From Rhabditoides inermis (taxonomy: Eukaryota > Nematoda > Chromadorea > Rhabditida > Rhabditidae): a stretch of DNA of 64,000 nucleotides. Where the stretch lies: positions 40,328 through 104,327 of the forward strand of contig CAWZYM010000444.1 in assembly GCA_963966185.1 (NCBI GenBank), written 5' to 3'. Positions 52,056 through 63,403 of this stretch are shown here, piece after piece. A program made the position numbers and the translations under genes. Under the pieces are notes generated by a model that saw nothing but the letters and a program-made list of their open reading frames with translations, was not told where the DNA came from and did not search any database. The stretch's first letter is position 1, and every line of letters begins with the position of its first letter.

Positions 52056-52934
52056 CTAGAGGCACTGCAGGACCATAGCCAGAGCAGCATCGGCGGCCTG
52101 AACAGCTGCCTGTGCCGCCCGGACAGCGGCGACGACGGCGGCCGGGGCAACGGCGACGGCCGGGACGACCGGGGGCCACGACGGGGGCCACGACGGGGGC
52201 CACGACGGGGGCCACGACGGGGGCCACGACGGGGGCAGCAATGAACTGCGGGGCCAAGGCAGCAGGGGCGGCGGCAGGCTGGGCCGCGGCCTGAAAAGGA
52301 GAAAGTGATAAGGCAAACTAGCGAGAGATAAAGAAACAAACGACAAGAACGAAAGAAAGACCCCCACATACCAACGCGGGTGCGGGCGCGGGCGCAGCCA
52401 CTGCGGGCGCGGCGACAGCCTAGAAATAAATAAACAGGTAAAGCAATGGAGAAACAATAGAAAAAAACAGAAAGAATAATCACACACCACCACTGCGGCA
52501 GACGCCGACAAGTAACTGATGCTCCCATTTCCAGTGGATTTTCCCTCCAGCACGGGGTCCGTAACGCTCACCACGACACCTTTGGATCTGAAGAACAATA
52601 ATGAGGATATAGAAAACACTCCCTCCCCCAAACAAACAAAAAACTCACAGCAAGTTGGCAAGGATCGTCCACATCCTGCCGCCTCCGCACCTGGCCCGGT
52701 ACGTCCAAGCCGTTGCGCCCGGAATACTCCTCAGATAAGTCCTCACGAGCACGGGCACCCCTGGAAATTTTAAACACATTTAAACGAATACAAAACCGAA
52801 AACTCCAAAGGAAAAATAATTCATACTCTAGGAAAGACCCACCTACGCTCCTTGCGCTGTAGCTGATGAAGACCGGAGTGCACCACGGGAGCCGCAGCGA
52901 CTACCCGATAACCGGCCGGAATCACAAGAGCCAT
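52056..52934 (-). CDS. Ala/Pro/Val-rich protein, member of a local gene family
   Basis: Phase-consistent minus-strand exons: 52934-52847 (MALVIPAGYRVVAAAPVV), 52761-52649 (VPVLVRTYLRSIPGATAWTY), 52587-52498 (VTDPVLEGKSTGNGSISYLS), 52419-52372 (AVAAPAVAAPAPAPAL) and 52290-52056. The last exon has a 12-bp repeat coding PVVA units and ends AVQAADAALAMVLQCL. Reaching that end needs a one-base change near 52170, where one repeat carries an extra base; without it the frame turns Arg/Cys-rich. There is no signal peptide. The low-complexity C-terminus resembles structural or cuticle-type proteins by composition only. I do not recognise the family. Confidence 0.6.
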
Positions 52935-53099
52935 TTCTAAAAAGACAGTAATCAAAACGGTGTACTCGTTTCGGGCGAATTAAGGAGATAGAACAGGCCA
53001 GGAAAATACTATACTTGAACAAAATTAGTAACAGCGAAGCGGTGGCCACCAGGTAACCGTTGCCTTCAGTACCGATCTCCAAATAAACAATAGAGAAAT

Positions 53100-53374
53100 A
53101 CAAAAAAAACGAAACTCACGCGAGGTTCGCGAGAAGGGTCCTCACGTGTCCTCCCCGACCACGTAGACTTGTAGGTCCCTATGAGGAGGGGGACGCCTAA
53201 GAGAAACAAAGTAGACACGAGGATGAAGTAATCGTAATCACATGGAAAATAGCATATGCTAATACGAGATGGTATATAAAAAGTGATGGGCATTGGGGAA
53301 GCGAGAGAGAAACCACTAGCACTCAATTGACTCAATCTCCTCACAGCAAGTAAACTGACCTTTTGTTTCTTCAC
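53100..53374 (-). pseudogene. Partial paralogue of the Ala/Pro/Val-rich gene
   Basis: The frame GVPLLIGTYKSTWS, then (shifted) GHVRTLLANLA before a GT donor, matches the second exon of the gene at 52056-52934 (VPVLVRTYL ... WTILANLL). Its upstream flank shares GGTTTCTCTCTCGCTTCCCC with the copy near 54560. Confidence 0.45.
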
Positions 53375-54084
53375 TGATACGACTTCCAGATATGGAGGAG
53401 AGAGTGGAATATATGTCCGAATGAATGACTCTGGAAGAAAGGTACGGTAATTGTAGGCAATATGGAGTTCACACCATCACATCATGGTGTGGTGGTGTGG
53501 TGGTGGGGTGGTGTGGTGTGATTTTCTATTCGCCGTAATTGTAATTGTATTCTCGAGCACGAGAAGGAAAGTAGCGAGGATTGGAATTGAAGATTGGAAG
53601 ACAGCAAAATATTATACACAAATAAAGTAAGTGTAAAAGTAGTATGTGTTAAAGATACAGGGGCCTATTCAAATAGCATGCTGATGCGATAAGCCACTAT
53701 CCATCTTTTCCGTCACCCTGTTACCCCGGCTCTCACCTTGTTTTCCTTCAGAATCCATCGTGGGTATCCTAGTTCCAAGTTTTGAAGAGTCTAGTGGGAT
53801 GAAAACCATACCCACTCTCCTAAAATTAATGCGAATTAGGAATCACAATGAGAATTTTAGATGATTTGATGTGGTATAGCAGTTGCTATGATAATGTAGA
53901 TCGTTTGAAGCTGATTTCAAAAATAAGTAATGTTCATAGGGTTAATCGTTCATATTGCGCTCTAATTCCGCCCGGTGCGCGCGCACCCGAGCGCGCGCTT
54001 ACTCAAGGATAGTGCGACAGAGTGCGGCTAGATTGCAAACGAAAAGAGAGAAAGAGAAGAAACGTTCCACATACGACGAGAGTC

Positions 54085-54458
54085 GCGCTAGCTGCGAGGT
54101 AGCTAACCCCGTCACCACCCGTCTGGACCTCCAGTCCGGAGGTTAGAAAAGAAACAAGCAATATAAAATTGCTATTGCTTGGATGTCCCTGGCCAAGCAA
54201 TAGCCCCTGTCCCTGGCCCTAAAGGAGCCGGCTGACTCGCCAGCAAAGAGCCCCACAAACGACCCGAGCCACAGCGGCACGCCTCAAGAAATCAAGTGAA
54301 ATACGAAAGGAAAGCAACCAAAAGGCAATACATATTCCATTAAAACTTACCCTTTCTAGCAGGCCCTCCGCATACGGGATATAGACGGGTGTCCCAGCGG
54401 CCACCGGGGCACTGGCGATCACCCTATACCCCGCGGGCACGACGAGGTTGAGAGACAT
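54085..54458 (-). CDS. Second Ala/Pro/Val-type paralogue, incomplete
   Basis: The first exon 54458-54351 reads MSLNLVVPAGYRVIASAPVA and continues to GLLER, clearly related to MALVIPAGYRVVAAAPVV of the gene at 52934. Further matches follow: CRCGSGRLWGSLLA (about 54265) and TGGDGVSYLAASATLVV (about 54135-54085), matching the second and third exons. The Ala/Pro tail exons were not found. A partial or decayed copy is likely. Confidence 0.5.
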
Positions 54459-55347
54459 GACAACTGGAACATAATAATAAAAGATACATTGATACATAGT
54501 AAAGATAAGGTGGTCCGAGTAAATACGAAAGGAGGGATGAACATTGGGGGAAGCGAGAGAGAAATCGCCAGCGCTCAAACATGAATTAGCATGGGAGCCG
54601 GCTCGTTACCGTAACCTACAATCAAAACCACCAAAAGTGAGGAGAATAGACTAATGATATGAATCTGTCAAGCTGTTAGGAGGGGCGAAACACACAAACA
54701 TACAGTAGGTAGCATCCACAAGTAGACATAAACAATCAGATAAAGGAGGGTACGATACAATCCGCGTTTAGAAAGCGCAACATGTGCGAGAGAGAGAGAG
54801 AGAGAGAGAAATCGCAAGTAAACTGACCTTTTGTTTCTTCGATGATACGATTCCCGTATATGGAGGGATGAGAGGAATATATGTCCGAAATGAATGAATG
54901 ACTCTGGAAGTAGGGTATGAAAAGGTTTACTACACAAATATTATACGCAAATAGAGTAGTTGGACAAGTGTAGTATGTATGTGTTAATGCGAGAGCCGAA
55001 AATGATGGACATCGAGAGAAGCAATAGAGAAATGGCAAACACCCAGACATGAGTCACCAGATGAGTCAGCATGAGAGCCGGCCCTATATTGTAACCAACA
55101 ACCAAATGCGAATAAAACAGAGTGTTTGTAGGTTGGCAAATCTGTCAAGTCATTCAGTCAATGAGCTGTGGAGACAAAACAGAGATGAGAGAAAAACGGA
55201 TTGTGAATGAACACTTGGATAGGAGTGTCAGAATGATTATTTCACAGCCACTAAGACTAAGACGCAACATGTGCGTGCGAGGGAAAGAAGGAGAAGTGGC
55301 CAAACCATACTAGCTGTGAAGAGGAGGCGTAACATATGCGCGGGAAA

Positions 55348-55386
<39 letters not shown>

Positions 55387-56312
55387 TTGCGATGTGGCAA
55401 GTAGACAAAAGCAAAGTGCCGGCACTTCTCACGAATGGTAAGCGGCGAGGCGAAAGGAAAGCGGATGAAAGACGAGAGAATAAGAAATGCGAGGAAAGGA
55501 TAGTAAAAAAGCCTTGTAAACAATCTGGCACTGGAATATATATCTCTTGTATGGAGAGTGGAAGAGAAACGCATTGATGAACTATTCGACTGGTCCCCTT
55601 TTATAGCTGGATGTTGTTGCCAGTAGCACATGCGAGTTTGTTGTGGTAGTCTGTTCGACTACCACTATTCTGCAGCGTGTCCTCGGGGCACACTCTATTA
55701 TGGAGTATACCCTGCAAGCTCACGGTCTGCTTGATTCCAACTACCCGTGATATCGGTGTTTGATTCAAAAAGTAAATGTATTGAATGTTTTTTTTTGAAA
55801 ATGACTCGTCATTTCCGCAAGCACTCCGAGTGAATAGAACTAAAACCGTGTCAACCTCGAATCTTATGTATGAACGCTGGTACGACAAGCAGTGTTCAAC
55901 TGCAGCTCGAGACCATCACTGTACGCGCATCTGTGTTCTTAAAAATTCTGTTGCTGTGAACTTGTGAACTATGAGACTGTCGTGAACACACAAAGCATAA
56001 AAGTTTTTATTACTCACTCACAAACTCACAGAATATAGAATACAATGCACACACGCACAAGAAGAGAGAGGGAGAGAGAGAGAGAGGGGGAGAGAGAAAG
56101 ATACCAAGACAGCACCGAGCTCGACCTTTTCTGTGAACGAGAAGAGAGAAAGCGAGAGAGATCTAGCTTCTCCATGTCTGTACAGAGTGCGTTGAGCAGA
56201 GAAGGTGGAGAAAGATGAGATGTAAGAGGAACCGATTCCGGGATGCCGATTTTCTGTAAAACACATTTGAATACACTTGCAAGGCACGTGATTTCGGTAA
56301 TCATCGATTCGA
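54459..56312. other. Flanking repeats, no gene recognised
   Basis: Contains GA tracts (54788-54809, 55350-55383, 56066-56100) and dispersed repeat copies at 54856-54887 and 55549-55575. The minus-strand frame near 54840-54810 (SIYGNRIIEETK before a GT donor) recurs near 53390 and 51015 and may be a shared leader exon. Confidence 0.4.
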
Positions 56313-56536
56313 ATGCTTTTCGACTATCGAATATCGATTAGCCTGCAGACGGACGACGCAATAAAAGGACGGTGCGGAGGAGGGGGCGACACATCTCGCC
56401 GCGCCCTCCCAGCGGCCCTCGAGGGAGCCAGCCATCGGCGCCAAAGTGTCGTCGACGATGGCGACTTCGAGTACAACCACCGACCCCGCTTCTACCACCG
56501 CCTCCGGCAGTCACGACTCGTCCGTGATGGTAAGGA

Positions 56537-56578
<42 letters not shown>

Positions 56579-57488
56579 GTCTCGGGTTACTGTAGTCTAC
56601 CGTTGCAGATTTGTTCGGCAGACGTCAACAGTCGATCAGAGGCAACCAAAGTGCAACTGTGGACAGCGATTCTGCGCCCACCACGGGATTGTTCACGTTC
56701 GCAAGTCCGGCGTCGCACACAAGGTCGACCTCGGCGACAAGGCATCCCCTTTCCTCATCCACGTCTACTGCGATGGACCCGCGTCGCCGGCTGCTGACGA
56801 CGAGCTCAAGGTGCCCAAGTTCGAGTGCAGCTGTTTTCTCGGCCACAGTCTGTCTCGCAATGCATCAGGGAAAAGTGGGGTGCGACGTCTCCGAGGTACA
56901 TCTCTCTCTCTCTCTCCACCTCTAACCTATGATCTCTATCTCTTTCAGATTCCGACCCACTGCGAAGACTACACTGGGAACGCCATAATTGACCATCTCT
57001 CCAAGATGGTTCATGACAGTGAGGAGAAGGAGGAACACAAGCGGAACAAGATGGAGAAGAACAACGACGAGATGACAAGAAGGAGAAAAAAGGATCGGAG
57101 CACTCTGGTTCGTCGATGCCGCCGCAATGGGATCGGAAGGATTCGATCGACAACAACATTGCGAATATGGTGCACAAGCGCGGACTCGGCTCCCACGAGT
57201 CTAAGGCGGTCGAACGGGCGTAGAGTGAGAAAGAAGACGACGGATCCGCCTATGTACCGTACTTCCTGCTGCGCTTCGCCGAGACTGCGACAGACGGGCG
57301 GATGTGCCTCGCCGACTTGGCGATCTAGTATCGAACCGCGACGCAGCCGTGAGTTGCAGCATTGACACAGTTATGTTATTGATCGTTCTCTTTGCAGAGA
57401 GAGCGAGAGGAAACTGGAAGCTAGCAATGCGGACGACTTCATCAAGATTGGAGGAGTTCGCCAATACTACATTGGGATACTCCCCTGA
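56313..57488 (+). pseudogene. Disrupted Cys/His-rich gene of unknown family
   Basis: Protein-like segments follow in order but in changing frames: DGDFEYNHRPRFYHRLRQ up to a GTAAGG donor at 56530; CNCGQRFCAHHGIVHVRKSG ... FECSCFLGHS (56650-56860); VGCDVSEIPTHCEDYTGNAI (56877-56980, across an intron of about 50 nt); DDKKEKKGSEHSGSS ... HESKAVERA; then TAG at 57221, SEKEDDGSAYVPYFLLRFAE ... LADLAI, TAG at 57327, and a last exon at 57399 ending GGVRQYYIGILP TGA (57488). At least three frameshifts and two TAGs suggest a pseudogene; base-call errors could explain the shifts but less easily both TAGs. Splice sites remain good. The Cys/His pattern suggests metal binding. Confidence 0.5.
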
Positions 57489-58253
57489 CCGAAGTGGGCG
57501 TGTATGGAAGAAGCACGTCTGAACTGCCGATCACAACTTCCACCGCACCCATCAAACCTTTCTTACAATTTACCACTGAAGAAAGATTGCCACTCGTACA
57601 CCATGTTTTGTATCACCCGTCCGTTGTGTGTTCTATAATAAAAAAAAGTTTGTGTGCATATAGTTGTCCTCCCTTTTGAGGGCCAGCAATTATCTCAAGT
57701 GGAAGAAATGACGCAGACAGAGAAGTTTTTCAGCAAAGTGTATTTGCGTAAAGGGAGAACTCCTATTCAACAACATCAATCAATCAATCAATCAATCATT
57801 TATCCGGAATCGCTATATCTGAACATGATCAAAAAAGTCCATATAGACAACACTAGTGCTTGATCTCGATAAATTCCGACGCTGGAAAAATGTTCCGGTA
57901 TCGAGCATCTGTCAATCACTATAACCACCGACGACAACCACGTGCTTCACTATGAATAGCGGGTAGGCGCAAACGATTTTCTAGCCACTCTCTCACTCTT
58001 TTATTCACTTACAAACATTACGCACACACTAACGCAACAAACCGGAGTGAGACACATCCTATCAATCGACTGGCCTCACTTGATACTACACAATACATCA
58101 ACTGCTTATTATAAACGACCCTACTGCATTAGAGTTTCTGAGTCACACGTGCAGCGGTTGCGGGACGCTCTCTCGGGTCTCGGGACGACGACGCTCTCTC
58201 TGCTATGGCAGGATGCTTTGTAATGACCGATGCACCCTATCCTACTCACGCGC

Positions 58254-58301
<48 letters not shown>

Positions 58302-59079
58302 CATCAGCCTTGTCACAATACAGCATCTCCTAGCATCTTATCACTTGAGCCTCCCATCAACCCAATAGAAGGAGTACCCGGAAAAAATGAAGGAGTACCC
58401 GGACAATGTAATCTTGCTTGATCTTCAGGTTGTGGTCACTTTTTAGAGAGAGAGAGAGAGAGAATGCATACCTCCACTTTCAGCGAACATATCATCGGCG
58501 ATCCCAGTCGCTTCCTTCATTTCCGTTCCAATGCACATTAGAACAAAATACAAAATAACTCCTATATGTACTTACCATTCTTGCGCCGAACTCGAGAGAG
58601 TGAGCCTGAACCAACATCGAAGTTGAAGTAGACCTCCCAAATATGGAGAGTGGTAGTGGAAGGTGTGTCCGGTGGCGAAATCGACTTGTCTCTTTTTGTA
58701 GTGACAATAGATAAGTGATTGCTCGCGTCACTCTCTTGCAGCGCACAGACAGTCTGTCGCATGCCCTCGGAATACACTCTATCATATCCCTAGAAGATGC
58801 TATTATGAGGATGTCGTGTCGATCTGGAGCATTGCACAGTCTGCTCGACCAGAGCAGCATCAAGTGCAAGACTCATTCCAAATTACGAAGATTGTGATTA
58901 AATAATGAATGATTTCTGTAATTGATGTTGAGTCATATTTTTTACATGAATTGCTACCCCGCTTCGTTCTCGAGCGTAAATAATATTTGATGTAATACTT
59001 GCTTACTCTAGCGACAAAAAATCAGAATGTGAGAGCATTGTACAATTTGAGAGTGAGAGTGGGCAACAGAGATAACAGT
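57489..59079. other. No gene recognised
   Basis: Contains a CT tract (58259-58297), a partial copy of repeat A (57865-57915) and a dispersed repeat copy (58639-58670). No domain-bearing frame. Confidence 0.4.
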
Positions 59080-59487
59080 ACTGTATCTAGAAAAATGCTT
59101 TCACCGTCGCGGAAACGTGACTGTAGAACTATTTTTTGAAAATAACCGTGACCACAGCGGAGAAGTGATAGTATACAAGATATAGCATTGAACTGTTTCC
59201 ATAAAATTGTTTTGACAGCAGCGAGACGTGAGAACTGTCAGAAGAGACCATAGAACTGTCTCTAGAAAAATGTCGTTACCGCAGCGGAGACGTGAGAGTA
59301 GACAAAAGAGAGCATGTAACTGTTTCTAGAAAAGTGTTAGGATCGATGCGGAGACGTGAGAGTAGACAGAAGAGAGCATACAACTGTCTCTAGAAAATTG
59401 TTGTGATCGATGCGGAGACGTAAGAGTAGACAGAAGAATGCATGGAACTGTGTCTAGAATACTGTTGTTACCGCTGCGTCAAAGTGG
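59080..59487. repeat. About 64-bp minisatellite, six diverged copies
   Basis: Units contain TCTAGAAAA, CGGAGACGTGAGAGTAGACA and AGAGAGCAT at regular spacing. Copies at the left are more diverged. Confidence 0.8.
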
Positions 59488-59618
59488 ACAGAAGATTTTT
59501 CTTTTTTCGTGATGAGAGCGTAGTTTACCATGCAAGTTTTAATCTATAAACTATTTTAAATTCCTCTATAAACTAGTGCGGAGGCGCGCGGCAGCGCGCC
59601 GGAGCGCTAGTCGCCTTA

Positions 59619-60606
59619 CCCGAAAATGATCTTTGAAAGTCCCTTTGTGCGAACGCTTTGCTTTTAGTCCTCGTGCCTTGTTTACAGAGACCGTGTGATA
59701 AGATGTTCGCAATTTTGCAATACTCACCCGCATTTTGCAATGCTCACATTAACCGCTCAGTGGACAGGAGAGCTTATCATTAAGGCGTGATAACGATCAA
59801 TTGACGCAGCGCGTCGCAGTTGTACAACTCTTGTTAAACGTTTTCATTTTCACCGCTGAAGTGCTTAATAAAAATATAAAAAAAAGAAAGAAAACTCGCC
59901 TTTCGCAAGAGTGTTAAATAAAAGAACATATCAAATCATGTTCAATAAGTTGAGGAAAAAAGAGTTTGGTTAAGGCAAGTACATGAAACATGCGTGTTTT
60001 ATTAGTACAAGAAGAAATTAGTTATTGAGTTACGTGAGCTCAAAGAGTTTGGAATCTGGGATACTTTTCTTGAGCTGCCTGACTATTGGTGCATAGGCAG
60101 TCATTGTCGCGCGTGAAAGAGACAAATGACTTCCGAGTGAGGGAAAGGAGAGGTTATGTTCTTCGTTCACACCTCTGGTCACCCCGCAGAGTGCAAAAAA
60201 CGCATCAGGCAAGTTCTGCCGGAAGAACGTTTGGACGTTGGTCGGTGTAGCTGCAAAACGGATTTCCAAAGCCTAATGTCAGAATAAGAGAGACCGTTGG
60301 TGAAAATGGTCCCAAATTTAGCATCACTTGCATACTTGACAAAGAAATTATAGTTATTATGTACCTACCCGAAAAAGGATCTTTGAAAGTCCCTTTGTGC
60401 GAACGCTTTGCTTTTAGTCCTTGTGTCCTGTTTACAGAGACCGTGTGATAAGATGCTCGCAATTTTGCAATACTCACCCGCATTTTGCAATGCTCACATT
60501 AACCGCTCAGTGGACAGGAGAGCTTATCATTAAGGCGTGATAACGATCAATTGACGCAGCGCGTCGCAGTTGTAAAACTCTTGTTAAACGTTTTCATTTT
60601 CACCGC
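59619..60606. repeat. Direct repeat of about 235 bp, copies 750 bp apart
   Basis: 59619-59853 recurs at 60368-60606 with about 95% identity by eye. On the minus strand both encode the start MRVSIAKLRxSYHTVSVN and FKDxFxG; only the right copy leads on to further exons. A tandem exon duplication is likely; LTR-like repeats are less likely since no internal polyprotein is present. Confidence 0.8.
60030..60483 (-). CDS. Hypothetical gene, possible 3' exons
   Basis: The minus-strand frame from 60483 (MRVSIAKLRASYHTVSVN ... KGTFKDPFSG) reaches GTAGGTAC, and a later frame (NVQTFFRQNLPDAFFALCGV ... KKSIPDSKLFELT, TAA at 60030) is open for about 70 residues. The middle exon and phase are unsure. I do not recognise the family. 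Confidence 0.35.
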
Positions 60607-60759
60607 AAAAGCGATTAACAAAAATATTTGTTTAAAGAAGAAAACTGATTGTGGCCATCGCAAAAATGTCACATAAAACACATTAAAGAACAGTGGCGTT
60701 TAGAAGAACCATGGGATTTTGATTTTTTTAAATTTCGCCCGCCCCAGAAGAACGGCTGT

Positions 60760-60842
60760 ATGCGCAAAATGATCGGACAGGATTCGAGCCCGCGACTTCT
60801 AGATCACTGGCGGCCGCTCTAACCAGCTGCGCCATAGAGGCA
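60760..60842 (-). other. tRNA-like sequence
   Basis: On the minus strand, TGGCGCAGCTGGTTAGAGC (A-box region) and GGCTCGAATCC (B box) are well formed, and the T arm can pair. The acceptor ends do not pair (GCCTCTA against CCGATCA), so this is a pseudo-tRNA or SINE head. Confidence 0.5.
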
Positions 60843-61254
60843 GATGAGAGAAGTGCTGAATACATTGACGATAACACCGGAGAGAGCATAACACAACACA
60901 ATGAACTCGAAATTGTATATGTTTCAGCTAGTTTTTCAGAGTCACAGTCTAGCCGAAACAACTTTATTGCAAGACAACTTTTATGTACATAATAACAACA
61001 AATACTATACAATGAACTAGCAAAACAACATTACAATAATCTTCTCTTCCTTCTTCGCTCGTTCTTCTTCATCCTGAGAACGTGGACGTTCTTTTAATCG
61101 ACCGCAACTGAACAAAACAATGTATACAAGTACTGTACTTCGGTCTTATTTCGGCAGTAGGAACGTACTACGAACACGAACTGCAATATAGTTCTAACGT
61201 TATTGAATAATAGGCAAAAGAGGTTTCTTGGACTATCGACTGATTCTCGAAATG

Positions 61255-61510
61255 AGGCCGTTCACTGTGAGACGACAAGGCGACGCCAAATAAGCCTGTT
61301 GGGAGGGCACTAGTGGACAAAGCGCGGATTCTCGATTGGAGGATAAGAAGGTACAAAGCAATTACGAACTGAAGAGCTACGGTGGCACCCGCAACCGGAA
61401 GAGAAGTACGTCGCTGTTATCGATCGATATCTGGAGCCGTTCACTGTGAGACGATAAGAAGAAGGCAAATAAGCCTGTTGGGAGTGCACATAGTCGGTAA
61501 CTCGCGGATT
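61255..61510. repeat. Two direct copies of an about 80-bp segment
   Basis: CCGTTCACTGTGAGACGA ... AAATAAGCCTGTTGGGAG occurs at about 61258-61335 and 61438-61510. There is no coding potential. The rest of 60850-61820 holds no gene I can name. Confidence 0.7.
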
Positions 61511-61821
61511 TTAGGATTTTGTAGCATCATGATAGCGAATGGATCGACCGGGAGCAAGTATGCAAATGGACGCTAGAAGTTTGAGAACGTTCGACAGTAG
61601 AGGCAACGTGGTCCATAAGGCTCACGCGTTCGAGGATGGATCAAGGCCGCATACTCAATGGGAAGATTCTCGAAAGCTGCTACCCACCGGATGAGGCTTT
61701 GCTATAGGATGCAATACCCTCCAAGAACCCATCCGGGGACAAAACACTGAACCTTTGTACATTCCGCCGCAAGTCTGTGTTTGTGTTTTGTGTTATGTCT
61801 GCACCTATGGATAAACCATTT

Positions 61822-61823
<2 letters not shown>

Positions 61824-61881
<58 letters not shown>
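61824..61881. repeat. (TA)n microsatellite
   Basis: About 29 TA units in AT-rich sequence. Confidence 0.95.
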
Positions 61882-61883
<2 letters not shown>

Positions 61884-62245
61884 GTTTTCACGATAATATT
61901 CATCGATTGTTTAGTGTTTGGAGTCTGGTCAACGTTTTTCTAACGCATATCAGTCCTATCATTGATTCCAAAAAAAAACATTTCAAAACTGTCACGCTCG
62001 ATTTTATCAGTCTACGGTGAGGCGCCTTATATTGCAGTGTGGGTGATAATTAATTCATTGTGGAACTAGCGTGCACCGCTCCTCGTTTTTGCCAATGTCT
62101 TTCATGGTTGAAATTGCTACTGTACTATTAGAATGTCTTAGAATTTTGTAGTATAGATTATATGTTCTCCTGAAATCAGCTTAGCGTTTCTCAGTAAAAA
62201 AAAAACATCGTGGATTCGGGTTAAATGTACAGTTTACCGAGTTAA

Positions 62246-62600
62246 AGGAACAGTGGCGACTTGTTTCTGCCATAACCTGCCACAACTCCTCATTTTCACA
62301 CGAGCAAAACATTTGGCGGTGACCGGAATCGAGCCCGCGAAGCTCGAGGGCCACAACGCAAAGCACATGCACTGAGCCATGAAGCAATTGATAGGGTGTC
62401 TTTCATTTTCGCATATGTCTCCAACACCAACGTGCAGTTTTGTAGCGTTGGCGGGTAATTCAAATTTCCGTCTGCATCCTTGGCAGTGGCAGATTCGAAA
62501 GTAACGCAAAATCGTCGTTCTTTCACACAACTTGCAAACGTGTTAGGCTAATATAATTTTTAATAATACTCCGATTAAAAAATAAGTCGCCACTGTTCTT
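62246..62600. mobile_element. Second copy of the TTAA MITE with tRNA-like core
   Basis: Starts AGGAACAGTGGCGACTTG after TTAA (62242-62245) and ends AAGTCGCCACTGTTCTT, with the right TTAA decayed to TTTA. It aligns with 40299-40660 over its full length, including the minus-strand tRNA-like core (about 62325-62390). The copies differ by scattered substitutions and a short deletion. Confidence 0.85.
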
Positions 62601-62634
62601 TTTATTGTTTGTTACGTTCATATTCACATGTCCC

Positions 62635-62635
<1 letters not shown>

Positions 62636-62668
<33 letters not shown>
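62636..62668. repeat. (CA)n microsatellite
   Basis: About 16 CA units, just upstream of a hydrophobic frame (about 62732-62800) that could be a leader but has no clear ATG. Confidence 0.9.
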
Positions 62669-62670
<2 letters not shown>

Positions 62671-62897
62671 CGCAGAATCAACTCTCGGTACTGAAAAAAA
62701 AAACATTGACGAACAGCAAGCATCATTCAACATGCGCCGTTGTTTATCTAATTATCATTATTCTCTTCGCAAAAAGTCAAACTCATGTGCAGCCAGCTAC
62801 AGTTGCTGACTGAGCCGATACTAAATGAATGCGATAAAACAAAAACGCCCAGAAGCACTATTTCCCATATACTTGTTTTTCCCCAATTATATTGCAG

Positions 62898-63403
62898 CTA
62901 TGAGTGGGACATTAGCCGACGGACTTTTACAGTCGTTCAAGACAGCTACAACGAAACAGGTGTGCTTATATACAACGTGTTGCTTTCTTCAAAATTATGT
63001 TTCAGATGTTCAAAAAAATAAATCAGGAGAACGGCAAATCATCAACGGAAATTGATCAGAAGCACTTGAGAGACATCGTCAATCGCGACCATCTTCGAAA
63101 ATTGCCGGGAAGCATTTTTTTCTCTAAAAATCGAAAGAGTCCGATAGATGTGATTGTTATCTTTTCAGGTTTCGATCGTTTCGGTTGCGGGTCCTTTCCG
63201 GGAGGGAAAATCATTTCTACTCAACATCTTGCGCCATTACTTGCTGTGCCTTCGCAATGAACAAATCAGAACCGGAAATGTGGGTGCATTTTTTCTTCTT
63301 TTTTTCACGTCTAGTGACTATTTCAGTGGGATGTTCGCCCACCGCTTCTCAAAATCGAAGCTACCTTTCCGGGCGGGTTTCTATCGAAGGGTGGCGTGAA
63401 TGG
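62898..63403 (+). CDS. Atlastin-like dynamin-family GTPase, N-terminal part
   Basis: The ATG at 62900 follows a TTGCAG acceptor by two bases, fitting a trans-spliced start. Exons: 62898-62959, 63006-63107, 63169-63279, 63327-63403, in consistent phase. The sequence LRKLPVSIVSVAGPFREGKS contains the G1 P-loop (GPFREGKS) in the atlastin/GBP setting, followed by FLLNILRHYL; the last exon ends GGFLSKGGVNG at a GTAACT donor. Atlastins fuse ER membranes. The donor after 63107 reads GGAAGC instead of GTAAGC. No further exon (G2-G4, membrane pair) is seen up to 64000, so the gene is cut by the window end or truncated. Confidence 0.7.

Noticed and set aside
52112..52294. Plus-strand GATT/GPRR repeat ORFs
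   Set aside because: Shadows of the PVVA-coding 12-bp repeat of the minus-strand gene, which has phase-consistent exons.
60757..60845. Functional tRNA gene
   Set aside because: A and B boxes are good but the acceptor stem cannot form; the frame reading MAQLVRAA ... VAGSNPV is a well-known artefact of translating tRNA-like DNA.
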